A stretch of 64,000 nucleotides of DNA from assembly GCF_008923205.2 (NCBI RefSeq), contig NZ_WBMS02000021.1, forward strand, positions 1-64,000. The letters are read 5' to 3'. The position numbers and the translations under genes were made by a program. Below are positions 50,702-59,152 of this stretch, in pieces; within the stretch, counting starts at the first letter, position 1, and every line of letters starts with the position of its first letter. The notes under the pieces are model-generated. The model was not told where the DNA came from. It saw only the letters and a list, made by a program, of their open reading frames with translations, and ran no database searches. Source of the DNA: Actinomadura physcomitrii. Lineage in GTDB: Bacteria; Actinomycetota; Actinomycetes; Streptosporangiales; Streptosporangiaceae.

Positions 50702-51687
50702 ATCGCCGCCTTGGTCGGCTCTGCCAGGGAAGCCCAGAGTCCGCGCAGCGACTCTTCGGGCGAGTGCACCGGCCGCCAGCCGAGCGCCTCGGCGGCCAGG
50801 GAGATGTCCAGTTGCTGCCGGCGCGCACCCGACCCGGGCGAGAGCCCGCCCGCCGCGTGCGCCGCACGGTCCGCGCGTTCCCGGTCCTCGTGTTCCCGGT
50901 CCTCGATGACGAGGTCGGCCGGTACGCCGCTGATCTCGATGAGCCGCCGCACCAGTCCGTCGACCGCGACGGCACGGCCGCCTCCGATGTTCACCAGCGG
51001 CGGCGCGGGACGGGCCTTGATCGCCGCCAGGACGGCCTGCCCCAGATCGCGCACGTCGACGATGTCGCGATGGCCGCCGAGCGTGGCCAGCCGCACGCGG
51101 GCGCGCCGGTGCTCGGCGTGCGCCTCGGCGAGCCGTCCGCCGACCATGCCGAGCAGGCTCCCCGGCGGCCCTCCGGGCCCGACGACGTTGGCGACCCGCA
51201 GCACGACGGCGTCCGCCGCGCCCTCGCGTACGGCGGTCAGCACCGCCTCGGTGGCGCAGAGCTTCGTGCGGCCGTACGGATTGACGGGGGCCGCGCGCGC
51301 GTCCTCGGTGAGCGCGCCGCCCGCGGGCGCCGCGCCGTACTCGTGGACGGTGCCGAGCTGGATCAGCCGCGGCCGGCGGTCGAGGCCGCGCAGCGCGGCG
51401 AGCAACCGCTCGACGAGCACCGCGTTCGACTCGAGCATCTGGGCCTCGCCCGCCCCCCACACCGCGCCGGCCGCGTTGACGATCACGTCCGGGGCCTCCT
51501 GCCGCAGCAGGTCGGCCAGCGGGCCCGGAGCCGCCGCCGCGTCGAGCACCCTCGTCCGTGCGGCGCCCTCCACCGGGGTGCCGGGGGCGTTCCGCACCAC
51601 CGCCACCGGTGGTGCGCCGCGAGCGGCCAGGACGCCGCAGAGATGGCGTCCGACGAAACCGCCCGCGCCGAGCACGACCGCACGCAT
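50698..51687 (-). CDS. NDP-hexose 4-ketoreductase (NAD-dependent epimerase family)
   Basis: A 329-residue extended SDR: RAVVLGAGGFVGRHLCGVLA (NAD loop GxxGxxG), DVIVNAAGAVWGAGEAQMLE, RLIQLGTVHEYGAAPAGG, PYGRTKLCATEAVLTAVREG (YxxxK) and LRVANVVGPGGPPGSLLGMV. Relatives (UrdR, EryBIV, TylCIV) set the C4 stereochemistry of dideoxy sugars. With the shorter reductase at 48921-49697, the cluster has two C4 reductases, implying at least two different final sugars. It is the first gene of its operon, divergent from the sugar-activation operon across 225 bases. Confidence 0.88.
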   Translation of the reverse strand: MRAVVLGAGGFVGRHLCGVLAARGAPPVAVVRNAPGTPVEGAARTRVLDAAAAPGPLADLLRQEAPDVIVNAAGAVWGAGEAQMLESNAVLVERLLAALRGLDRRPRLIQLGTVHEYGAAPAGGALTEDARAAPVNPYGRTKLCATEAVLTAVREGAADAVVLRVANVVGPGGPPGSLLGMVGGRLAEAHAEHRRARVRLATLGGHRDIVDVRDLGQAVLAAIKARPAPPLVNIGGGRAVAVDGLVRRLIEISGVPADLVIEDREHEDRERADRAAHAAGGLSPGSGARRQQLDISLAAEALGWRPVHSPEESLRGLWASLAEPTKAAI

Positions 51688-51912
51688 GCCGAGATCTCCG
51701 TTCGCCGGGGTCGCTGGTGTCCGCAGATCGTCACGCGGCCGGCTCGAGACCCCGTCCGGTCCGGCTCAAGGTCGCCCGGGGGCCGCCGCGGACGGGTGCG
51801 GTGCGGGGACCAATCGGCTTCGAACGGTCCTCCAGCACGGCGCCCGACCATCAGGTGCTCCCCCTCCCATCCGCTCCGGCGGTCGCGAAAGCGGACAGAT
51901 GAAAGAGGACAG

Positions 51913-53001
51913 ATGAGAGCGCTTGTGTTGTCCGGAGGGACGGGCTCACGGCTCCGTCCCTTCACGCATTCCCTTCCGAAGCAGCTGATACCGGTGGCCA
52001 ACACGCCGGTCCTGGTGCACGTGCTGCGGAACCTCCGGCGGCTCGGGATCGACGAGATCGGGATCATCGTCGGGGACACCCGCGCGGAGATCGAGGCCGC
52101 CCTCGGCAACGGCGCCGGGCACGGCGTGCGGATCACCTACATCCACCAGGAGGCGCCGCTCGGCCTCGCCCACTGCGTGACCATCGCCGAGGACTTCCTC
52201 GGCGACGAGGACTTCGTCATGTACCTCGGCGACAACGTCCTGCCCGACGGGATCGAGCCGGCCGCCGACCGGTTCCGCGAGGAGCGCCCGGACGCCCTGA
52301 TCCTGGTCACCAAGGTCCCCGACCCGCAGGCGTTCGGGGTGGCCGAGCTGACCGACGGCGACCGGGTGAGCGCGCTGGTGGAGAAGCCGGAGCGGCCGCG
52401 CAGCGACCTGGCGGTGATGGGGGTCTACTTCTTCACCTCGAAGATCCACGCCGCCACCCGGGCGATCGCGCCGAGCGCGCGCGGCGAGCTGGAGATCACC
52501 GACGCGATCCAGCACCTGGTCGAGCGGGGCGGCGACGTCGTCGGCCACCGCTACGACGGCTACTGGAAGGACACCGGCAACATCGAGGACCTGCTGGAGT
52601 GCAACCGCGTCGTGCTCGACCGCCTGGAGGCCGAGGTCCGCGGCGAGGTCGACGAGAGCAGCGTGCTCACCGGCACCGTGGTCGTCGAGCCGGGCGCGGT
52701 CGTGACCGGCTCGCGCGTCGCGGGCCCGGCCGTGATCGGCCGCGGCAGCAGGATCAGCGGCTGCCGGATCGGCCCCTACACCGCCGTCGGCCCGGACTGC
52801 GCGCTCACCGACTCCTCGCTGGGCGACTCGATCATCCTCGAGGGCGCGTCCGTCCAGGGCGTGCAGGGCCTGCGGGGCTCCCTCGTCGGCCGCTGGGCGC
52901 GGGTCCGCGCGGAGGCCGAGGAGGCCTGCGCCGGCCGGTTCGGCGGAACGGACCGGCGGTTGCTGGTCGGCGACCACTCGCGGGTGGAGGGGTCGGCATG
53001 A
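51913..53001 (+). CDS. rfbA: Glucose-1-phosphate thymidylyltransferase
   Basis: A 362-residue nucleotidylyltransferase: ALVLSGGTGSRLRPFTHSLP (nucleotide loop), KQLIPVANTPVLVHVLRNLR, YLGDNVLPDGI, GYWKDTGNIEDLLECNRVVL. The C-terminal ~110 residues are a left-handed beta-helix repeat region (VEPGAVVTGSRVAGPAVIGR), as in the long StrD/UrdG-type enzymes of antibiotic clusters. It makes dTDP-glucose from glucose-1-phosphate and dTTP, the first step of all the deoxysugars here. It overlaps the dehydratase gene by 4 bases. Confidence 0.93.
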   Translation: MRALVLSGGTGSRLRPFTHSLPKQLIPVANTPVLVHVLRNLRRLGIDEIGIIVGDTRAEIEAALGNGAGHGVRITYIHQEAPLGLAHCVTIAEDFLGDEDFVMYLGDNVLPDGIEPAADRFREERPDALILVTKVPDPQAFGVAELTDGDRVSALVEKPERPRSDLAVMGVYFFTSKIHAATRAIAPSARGELEITDAIQHLVERGGDVVGHRYDGYWKDTGNIEDLLECNRVVLDRLEAEVRGEVDESSVLTGTVVVEPGAVVTGSRVAGPAVIGRGSRISGCRIGPYTAVGPDCALTDSSLGDSIILEGASVQGVQGLRGSLVGRWARVRAEAEEACAGRFGGTDRRLLVGDHSRVEGSA

Positions 53002-53966
53002 GGGTGCTCGTGACCGGCGGGGCCGGGTTCATCGGGTCCCACTACGTGCGGACGATGCTGGCGGGCGGCTACGCCGGCTTCGAGGACGCCGAGATCACGG
53101 TGGTGGACCTCCTCACCTACTCCGGCAGGACCGCCAACCTCCCGGGCGGCGACGCCCGGATGCGGCTCGTCCGCGGCGACATCTGCGACCAGGCCATGCT
53201 GCGCGAGACGATGCGCGGGCACGACGCCGTCGTGCACTTCGCGGCCGAGTCGCACGTCGACCGGTCTCTGGTGGGCGCGGCCGACTTCATGCGCACGAAC
53301 GTCCTCGGCACCCAGAGCGTGCTCGACGCCGCCCTGCGCACCGGGATCGAGACGGTCGTGCACGTGTCCACCGACGAGGTGTACGGCTCGATCGAGACGG
53401 GGCAGTGGACCGAGGAATGGCCGCTGGAGCCGAACTCGCCGTACGCCTCCTCCAAGGCGAGCAGCGACCTGGTGGCACGGTCCTACTGGCGCACCCACGG
53501 CCTGGACGTCCGCGTCACGCGGTGCTCCAACAACTACGGCCCCTACCAGCACATCGAGAAGCTCATCCCGCGTTTCGTCACCAACCTGCTGAGCGGCGGC
53601 ACGGTCCCGCTCTACGGGGACGGCACGAACGTGCGGGAGTGGATCCACGTCGACGACCACTGCCGCGCCCTGCAGCTGGTGCTGACCCGGGGGCGCGCGG
53701 GGCAGGTCTACAACGTCGGCGGCGGGACGGCGCTCAGCAACCGGGAGATGACCGGGCTGCTGCTCGAGCTCTGCGACGCCGGCTGGGAGCGGGTGGAGCA
53801 CGTCGAGGACCGCAAGGGCCACGACCTGCGGTACGCGATCGACGACTCCAAGATCCGCCGCGAGCTCGGCTACGCGCCCGCCATGGACTTCGCCACCGGC
53901 CTGGCCCGGACCGTCGAGTGGTACCGGAGCAACCCGGCCTGGTGGAAGCCCCTGAGGAACGAGTGA
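52998..53966 (+). CDS. rfbB: dTDP-glucose 4,6-dehydratase
   Basis: A 322-residue extended SDR: RVLVTGGAGFIGSHYVRTML, VVHFAAESHVDRSLVGAADF, HVSTDEVYGSIETGQWTEEW (catalytic TDE triad), PYASSKASSDLVARSYWRTH (YxxxK), RCSNNYGPYQHIEKLIPRFV and NVREWIHVDDHCRALQLVL. It converts dTDP-glucose to the 4-keto-6-deoxy intermediate from which every deoxysugar of the pathway branches. Length and motifs are canonical. It shares its operon with the thymidylyltransferase and 2,3-dehydratase. Confidence 0.95.
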   Translation: MRVLVTGGAGFIGSHYVRTMLAGGYAGFEDAEITVVDLLTYSGRTANLPGGDARMRLVRGDICDQAMLRETMRGHDAVVHFAAESHVDRSLVGAADFMRTNVLGTQSVLDAALRTGIETVVHVSTDEVYGSIETGQWTEEWPLEPNSPYASSKASSDLVARSYWRTHGLDVRVTRCSNNYGPYQHIEKLIPRFVTNLLSGGTVPLYGDGTNVREWIHVDDHCRALQLVLTRGRAGQVYNVGGGTALSNREMTGLLLELCDAGWERVEHVEDRKGHDLRYAIDDSKIRRELGYAPAMDFATGLARTVEWYRSNPAWWKPLRNE

Positions 53967-53979
53967 TTCGGAGCCCCGC

Positions 53980-55461
53980 ATGACCGACGACACGACCACC
54001 ACGATCGACCGGCCCGCTCCCGGAGTCCTGCCGGGCGCACAGACCCTGCCCGGCGCGAACGAGGACGATCCGCGGCGTTTCACGCTCTCGGCGCTCACCG
54101 GGGACAGCCGCGTGACGCCCAACGACGAGCTGGACGCGTGGCTGGCCGAGCGCACCGAGGCCAACCGCTTCGAGGTCTCGATCGGCCCGATCTCCGAGCT
54201 GGCGGGCTGGCGGATCGATCCCGAACGCGGCGACCTGTCCCACGAGAGCGGCCGGTTCTTCTCCATCGAGGGCCTGCGGGTGCAGGTGGACGAGCGGCGG
54301 TGGGCACAGCCCATCATCAACCAGCCGGAGATCGGGATCCTCGGGATCCTGGTGAAGGAGTTCGACGGGGTCCTGCACTGCCTCATGCAGGCGAAGATGG
54401 AGCCCGGCAACGTCAACACTATCCAGCTGTCCCCCACCGTGCAGGCGACCCACAGCAACTACACCGGGGTGCACGGCGGGCGCCCCACCCGCTATGTGGA
54501 GTTCTTCCGCGCTCCGCGGGCGGGCCGGGTGCTGGTCGACACGCTCCAGTCCGAGCAGGGCTCGTGGTTCCTGCACAAGCGGAACCGCAACATCGTCGTG
54601 GAGACCGAGGAGGACGTCCCCGGGCACGAGGACTTCCGCTGGCTCACCTTCGGCCAGATCCGGCGCCTGCTGACCGCCGACAATGTGGTCAACATGGACT
54701 CGCGCACGGTCCTGTCCTGCGTCCCGTTCGCCGCACCCCCCTCCGATGCGGCGGCCGCGGGCGCGGACCGGGGTGCGGACGGGGACGGCTACCGGGCCGC
54801 CCTCTGCCGGTCGATGCTGGGCGCCCCCGGCCGGCACACCGACGACGAGGTGCTCAGCCTGCTCACCGAGGCGCGGATCCGCCAGCGGCTCGTCCAGCGC
54901 ACGATCCCGCTGGACGAGGTCGAGCACTGGCGCCGGTCCTACGAGGAGATCACGCACGAGGACGGCCGGTACTTCCGGATCGTCGGCGCGGAGGTGACGG
55001 CGACCAACCGCGAGGTGGCCAGCTGGTCGCAACCGCTGCTGGACCCGCACGCGACCGGGGTGTCGGCGTTCCTGGTCCGGCCGATCGACGGGGTGCTGCA
55101 CATCCTCATGCAGGCGCGGACGGAGGCGGGATCGCTGGCGGGCGCCGAGCTGGCACCGACCGTCCAGTGCATCCCGGGCAACTACAAGGGGCGCCCGGCA
55201 CCGCCCTACCTCACCGAGGTGCTGGCCGCGCCGGCCGAGCGGATCAGGCACGACTCGATCCAGTCCGAGGAGGGCGGCCGGTTCTACCGGGCGCAGAACC
55301 GCTACATGATCGTGGAGGCCCCCGCCGGGTTCGCTCCGCGGGACGTTCCCGAGGACTTCGTCTGGATCACCGTCGACCAGGCCATGGGGCTGCTGCGGCA
55401 CGGCAACTACCTCAACGTCCAGGCCAGGAGCCTGGTGGCCGCCCTGCCCACGACCTGGTGA
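53980..55461 (+). CDS. NDP-hexose 2,3-dehydratase
   Basis: A 493-residue protein made of two homologous halves, as in the UrdS/EryBVI/TylCVI family. Half 1 (about 45-240): FEVSIGPISELAGWRIDPER, GRFFSIEGLRVQ, QPIINQPEIGILGILVKEFD, QLSPTVQATHSNYTG. Half 2 (about 270-480): EVEHWRRSYEEITHEDGRYF, WSQPLLDPHATGVSAFLV, and ELAPTVQCIPGNYKGRPAPP. It removes water across C2-C3 of the 4-keto sugar, the committed step to 2-deoxy sugars. The product is passed to the Gfo/Idh reductase at 49697-50701. It is the last gene of the operon; a hairpin follows. Confidence 0.93.
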   Translation: MTDDTTTTIDRPAPGVLPGAQTLPGANEDDPRRFTLSALTGDSRVTPNDELDAWLAERTEANRFEVSIGPISELAGWRIDPERGDLSHESGRFFSIEGLRVQVDERRWAQPIINQPEIGILGILVKEFDGVLHCLMQAKMEPGNVNTIQLSPTVQATHSNYTGVHGGRPTRYVEFFRAPRAGRVLVDTLQSEQGSWFLHKRNRNIVVETEEDVPGHEDFRWLTFGQIRRLLTADNVVNMDSRTVLSCVPFAAPPSDAAAAGADRGADGDGYRAALCRSMLGAPGRHTDDEVLSLLTEARIRQRLVQRTIPLDEVEHWRRSYEEITHEDGRYFRIVGAEVTATNREVASWSQPLLDPHATGVSAFLVRPIDGVLHILMQARTEAGSLAGAELAPTVQCIPGNYKGRPAPPYLTEVLAAPAERIRHDSIQSEEGGRFYRAQNRYMIVEAPAGFAPRDVPEDFVWITVDQAMGLLRHGNYLNVQARSLVAALPTTW

Positions 55462-55492
55462 CCCGCGAGTACGACGCACCCCCGCCGAAACC

Positions 55493-55529
55493 GTGATCCC
55501 GCGGCCGTCCAGGACGGTCGCGGGATCAC
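55493..55529. terminator. Terminator after the 2,3-dehydratase gene
   Basis: Long inverted repeat with 18-base arms around position 55511, one G:U-type mismatch and effectively a tight loop. It is convergent between the 2,3-dehydratase stop (55461) and the SARP stop (55563). Confidence 0.75.
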
Positions 55530-55562
55530 GGTGCGGGGTGCGGGCGGTTCGGTCGGGCCGGT

Positions 55563-56351
55563 TCAGCCCACCCCGGCGAAGCTGCCGGTGGAGCGCGGTC
55601 GTTCCGAGGTCAGCACCTGGAGCTGCAAATCCTGAAGCTCCGATGACGGCTCCAGGCCCAGCTGCTCGTCCAGGATGCGGCGCGTGTCCTCGTAGGCCCG
55701 CAACGCCTCGCCGCGGCGGCCGGAGCGGTGCAGCGCCTCGATGAGCCGGCCGTGGAACCACTCGTGCAACGGGTGGGAGGCCACGATGGTGCGCAGCTCG
55801 GGGATGAGCTCGCGGTGCCGGCCCAGCTCCAGGTCGGCGCGGACGCGCATCTCCAGCGCCTCGACGCGCAGCTCTTCCAGCCGCGCGACGTGCCCCTCCA
55901 GAAGCGGGCCGCGTGCGACGTTGGCGAGCGCGGGACCGCGCCACAGGGCGAGCGCCTCGCCCAGGCGGTTCCGCGCCTCTTCGAAACGCCCTTCCTCCAG
56001 CAGCCGCCGCCCCTGGGAGGTGAGCCTGCCGAAGATCTGGGCGTCGAGCTCGTCGTCCTTGACGCGCAGGACGTACCCCGGAGGGCGGGTGAGGAGCTTC
56101 GACTCACCGGAGCCGGGCACCTCGTAGGCGATGAGCGTCTTTCGCAGTTGGTAGATGTAGGTCTGCGCGGTGGTGACCGCGCTGCGGACCGGGGCCTGAT
56201 CCCACAATTCCTCGATGACCGCGTCGGTGCCGACCACCGAATTGGCCCTCATGAGCAGCAGGCTCAGCACCTGGCACACCTTGGGGGCACTCGGCATGTA
56301 GACCTCGTCCCCATCGACGATTTCGAGAGTTCCGAGTACGCCAAACCTCAT
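55563..56351 (-). CDS. SARP-family pathway activator
   Basis: A 262-residue Streptomyces antibiotic regulatory protein. N-terminal winged-helix (about 1-95): RFGVLGTLEIVDGDEVYMPS, KVCQVLSLLLMRANSVVGTD, TAQTYIYQLRKTL and LLTRPPGYVLRV. The C-terminal bacterial transcriptional activation domain (about 100-250): ELDAQIFGRLTSQGRRLLEE and HGRLIEALHRSGRRGEALRA, ending LDEQLGLEPSSELQDLQ. SARPs bind tandem heptamers next to -10 boxes and activate type II PKS promoters (as ActII-4 and DnrI do). It is likely the main activator of the cluster. GAGGA precedes the ATG. Confidence 0.93.
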   Translation of the reverse strand: MRFGVLGTLEIVDGDEVYMPSAPKVCQVLSLLLMRANSVVGTDAVIEELWDQAPVRSAVTTAQTYIYQLRKTLIAYEVPGSGESKLLTRPPGYVLRVKDDELDAQIFGRLTSQGRRLLEEGRFEEARNRLGEALALWRGPALANVARGPLLEGHVARLEELRVEALEMRVRADLELGRHRELIPELRTIVASHPLHEWFHGRLIEALHRSGRRGEALRAYEDTRRILDEQLGLEPSSELQDLQLQVLTSERPRSTGSFAGVG

Positions 56352-56468
56352 TGGCCGTCCTCTTCCTTTCCGGTCGTAGGAGCACTATCGCCGACCGAAC
56401 TCGAAATCAGACTAACCACGACATTTACCCGCACGCCAGGCACTTGCAGCCAACGAGTAAGCCGACTA

Positions 56469-56497
56469 TTCCTTAGGAAACATAGGGGGTACCCCTA
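56469..56497. promoter_or_regulatory. Two adjacent palindromes upstream of the SARP gene
   Basis: TTCCT-T-AGGAA (56469-56479) is followed six bases later by GGGGTACCCC (56486-56495), itself within the near-palindrome TAGGGGGTACCCCTA. The pair lies in the 155-base gap between RR2 and SARP, both on the minus strand, about 120-145 bases upstream of the SARP start. Either a regulator binding region or, less likely, the end of the RR2 transcript. Confidence 0.45.
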
Positions 56498-56506
56498 GGC
56501 CGGCCC

Positions 56507-57175
56507 CTAGCCCGCCCGGACCGCCACCCCGCCGCCCTGAATCAGGCCGGCCTCGATCGCCTTGTTCACGGCGTCCATCCTGGATTCGGCGTCCAATTTA
56601 ACGAAAACGTTTCGCAGATGTCGCTTCACGGTCTCCTCGGAGATGTGCAGCCGTTCACCGATCTGGGCGTTGCGCATGGCCTGGGCCGCCAGCATGAGCA
56701 CGCCGCGCTCCCGCTCGGAGAGTCTGACCTCGGGCGCGGCGTGCATCCGGCGCAGGCCGGTCCGGGAGATCGACAGGGTGATCCGCCCGCTTCCGGTCCG
56801 CGCGGTGCGCACGGCCGACAGCAGCTCCTCCAGCCCGGAGCTGAGCAGCAGGTAGCCGCACACGCCGAGGAGCAGCAGCTGCCGGGTGAGCCGCGGTTCG
56901 TCGTGCGGGCTGATGATGACGACCCGGGTGTCGGGGGACGCGTCGCGGAGCCGGCCGAGCGTCACCGCGGTGTCCTCGCCGGGGATCTGGGCGTCGAGCA
57001 GGACGACGTCGGGCCGATGGCGGCTCACCTCGGCGACGGCGGTGTCCGCGTCGGCGGCCGCGGCGACGACCTCCATGTCGGGCTCGGCGTCCATGGCGGC
57101 GCAGATCGCGTCCCTGAACAGTGGATAGTCGTCCACGATGATCACTCTCAGGGGTACGTCCGCCATACCGGCCAT
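56507..57175 (-). CDS. Orphan NarL-family response regulator RR2 (atypical receiver)
   Basis: A 222-residue receiver-HTH protein. The acidic pair is present (D15, D16 in VIIVDDYPLF) and so is the phosphoacceptor D61 (VVLLDAQIPG). The beta-5 lysine needed for normal switching is replaced by Leu111 (CGYLLLSSG). The HTH is VRLSERERGVLMLAAQAMRN and EETVKRHLRNVFVKLDAESR, nearly the same as in RR1 at 17108-17848. The last 25 codons before the stop use unusual AT-rich codons (GTT AAA TTG). No kinase partner is nearby. GGAGGGA supports the ATG at 57175. It is probably co-transcribed with the SARP and acts above it. Confidence 0.85.
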   Translation of the reverse strand: MAGMADVPLRVIIVDDYPLFRDAICAAMDAEPDMEVVAAAADADTAVAEVSRHRPDVVLLDAQIPGEDTAVTLGRLRDASPDTRVVIISPHDEPRLTRQLLLLGVCGYLLLSSGLEELLSAVRTARTGSGRITLSISRTGLRRMHAAPEVRLSERERGVLMLAAQAMRNAQIGERLHISEETVKRHLRNVFVKLDAESRMDAVNKAIEAGLIQGGGVAVRAG

Positions 57176-57275
57176 GGTGCCCGTCCCTCCAGCGACAGCT
57201 GCCCCGATTGGTTTCCCATCCAAGTCTTGGTTCTGCCCGATCCCTGGACCAGATCACTTCATCCCCGATCGCTCA

Positions 57276-57287
57276 TGACACTTGTCA
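57276..57287. promoter_or_regulatory. Short palindrome in the RR2/LLM divergent promoter region
   Basis: TGACA-CT-TGTCA lies within the 292-base gap between RR2 (minus) and the luciferase-like monooxygenase (plus), ~100 bases from the RR2 start. It is a candidate operator; it could also be coincidence at this length. Confidence 0.25.
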
Positions 57288-57467
57288 CATGGTCCGTCGA
57301 TGGCTCCCGACCGCCGGCATCACCGAGATCGGTCCAGGCCAGGCGGGTGAAGACCGGGCTCGCCGCCTCCTCTAGCGGCGTTCGAACCCGGCCCTCGACA
57401 CTGGCCGGGACGAGGCGGACGACCGCGCCGCGCCGTGTGTCGCGCGGGCGAGTGAGGAGCGGATCTC

Positions 57468-58556
57468 ATGGAGCAGCCAGAGGGGCGGGCGGCCCGGCCC
57501 GGCCTCGGGTTCGGCGTCTTCTTCTTCGCCGCCGTCGGCGAGTCGGCGGCCGAGACGTACCGGCTCATGCTCGACTGCGCCCGCGGTGCCGACCGGCTCG
57601 GCTTCGGGTTCGTCTCCACGCCCGAACGCCACTTCCACCGCTTCGGCGGCGCCTTCCCCAACCCGGCGGTGACCTCGGCGGCCATCGCCGCGGTGACCGA
57701 GCGGGTGCAGATCCGGGCCGGCAGCGTCATCACGCCGATGCACCCGGTCATCCGGGTCGTCGAGGACTTCGCGATGGTAGACGCCATGTCGGGCGGGCGC
57801 GCGGCGATGTCGGTCGGCTCCGGCTGGAACGTCAACGACTTCGTGCTCGCCCCCGACGCGTTCGAGACCCGCCGGCAGCGGATGATCGACGACATCGGCG
57901 CGATCCGGGAGGCCTGGCGGACCGGCGAGTGGAAGGGCGAGAACCCGCGCGGCGAGCGGGTCGAGCTGCACATCCTTCCCCGGCCGGTCAGCGCGGAGCC
58001 GGAGCTGTGGATCACCGCGTCCCGCAGCCCGGAGACGTTCCGGCAGGCGGGCGCGCTCGGCACCAACGTCCTCACGCACCTGGAGAACCAGGACCCCGAC
58101 GCGCTGCGCGAGAAGATCGGCATGTACCGGGAGGCGCGCCGCGCCGCCGGCCACGACGGCGGCAAGGTCACCGTCATGATGCACACCTACGTCGCCGAGT
58201 CCGACGAGGCGGCCCGTGCCGTCGCGGTCCCGGCGCTGAAGCGCTACCTGCTCACCGCCATCGACCTGGAGTCGGCCGCGGTGAGCGCGGGCGGCGGGAT
58301 GAGCGGCGGGCGCGCGGGCCGCGACTTCATGTCGGCGGAGGACGCCCGCGCGCGGCTGGCCGAGCTCGGCGTCAACCGCTACCTCGACGGCAACTCCCTC
58401 ATCGGCTCGGTCGAGACGTGCGCCGCCACGGCGCGGCGGCTCATGGAGTCCGGTGCGGACGAGCTGGCCTGCCTGGTGGACTTCGTGGACGAGCCGCGGC
58501 GGGTGCTGGAAGGGCTCGAGCGCCTGGCGGAGGTCCGGGACAGGACCGCCCGATGA
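57468..58556 (+). CDS. Luciferase-like FMN-dependent monooxygenase (natural-product type)
   Basis: A 362-residue TIM-barrel flavoenzyme. The segments FGVFFFAAVGESAAETYRLM, FGFVSTPERHFHRFGGAFPN, ERVQIRAGSVITPMHPVIRV and MSGGRAAMSVGSGWNVNDFV match the branch of luciferase-like monooxygenases found in NRPS/PKS clusters (MupA-like, often acting on carrier-bound substrates). It needs reduced FMN, supplied by the reductase encoded next, with which it overlaps by 4 bases. The substrate is unknown; proximity to the acyl-ACP unit suggests oxidation of the acyl group before transfer. Confidence 0.85.
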   Translation: MEQPEGRAARPGLGFGVFFFAAVGESAAETYRLMLDCARGADRLGFGFVSTPERHFHRFGGAFPNPAVTSAAIAAVTERVQIRAGSVITPMHPVIRVVEDFAMVDAMSGGRAAMSVGSGWNVNDFVLAPDAFETRRQRMIDDIGAIREAWRTGEWKGENPRGERVELHILPRPVSAEPELWITASRSPETFRQAGALGTNVLTHLENQDPDALREKIGMYREARRAAGHDGGKVTVMMHTYVAESDEAARAVAVPALKRYLLTAIDLESAAVSAGGGMSGGRAGRDFMSAEDARARLAELGVNRYLDGNSLIGSVETCAATARRLMESGADELACLVDFVDEPRRVLEGLERLAEVRDRTAR

Positions 58557-59152
58557 GACGGACGGACGTGCCCGCCCCGGCCCGCGAGGGCGGGCGGGCG
58601 ACGGCGCCGGAGGTCCTCACGATCGTCGGCAGCCCCTCGCGCACGTCCCTCACGGCCTCCGTCGCGGGATACGTGACGGAGCGCGTCACCGGACAGGGCT
58701 TCCACGCCCGCACGACCGCGGCCCGCGAGCTGCCGCCCGCGGCGCTGCTGGCGGGCGACGCGGCCCATCCGGTGATCGGTTCGGTCGTCGCCGCGGTGGA
58801 ACGCGCGGCGGGCCTGGTCATCGCCACGCCCGTCTACCAGGGCGCCTACTCCGGCCTGCTGAAGAGCCTCCTGGACGTGCTGCCGCGCCACGCGCTGGAA
58901 GGCAAGCCGATCCTGCCCCTGGCGACCGGCGGCTCCATGGCGCACCTGCTGGTCCTGGACTACGCGCTGCGGCCCGTGCTGGTCGCCATGGGCGCCGACC
59001 ACATCGTCCGCGGCGTGTTCGTGCACCAGCGGCTGGTCACCGTCGGCAGGGACGGCGGGATCACCCTCGACCCCGACATCGAGGGGCCGCTGGAGCGCGC
59101 GGTGGAGGTCTTCACCGCCGCGCTCGACGCCGCGGGGGCCCGGTCCGCCTGA
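58553..59152 (+). CDS. NAD(P)H-dependent FMN reductase (SsuE/MsuE-like)
   Basis: A 199-residue flavodoxin-fold reductase: EVLTIVGSPSRTSLTASVAG (FMN phosphate loop), GLVIATPVYQGAYSGLLKSL (the conserved TPVYxGxYSG-LLK block) and LPLATGGSMAHLLVLDYAL. It delivers FMNH2 to the two-component monooxygenase upstream. The ATGA overlap secures stoichiometric expression. Fold and length match the SsuE family. Confidence 0.9.
   Translation: MRRTDVPAPAREGGRATAPEVLTIVGSPSRTSLTASVAGYVTERVTGQGFHARTTAARELPPAALLAGDAAHPVIGSVVAAVERAAGLVIATPVYQGAYSGLLKSLLDVLPRHALEGKPILPLATGGSMAHLLVLDYALRPVLVAMGADHIVRGVFVHQRLVTVGRDGGITLDPDIEGPLERAVEVFTAALDAAGARSA

Noticed and set aside
54683..54997. A 104-residue frame inside the 2,3-dehydratase gene
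   Set aside because: Arg/Ser/Thr-rich shadow frame wholly inside a well-supported two-domain enzyme.
10744..55461. Assignment as an ordinary angucycline or anthracycline cluster
   Set aside because: The sugar genes would fit, but the AsnB-like amidotransferase, the adjacent acyl ligase and the PF04199 cyclase point to an amide-primed tetracycle; no angucycline-type oxygenase pair or anthracycline DpsC-type starter set was seen.
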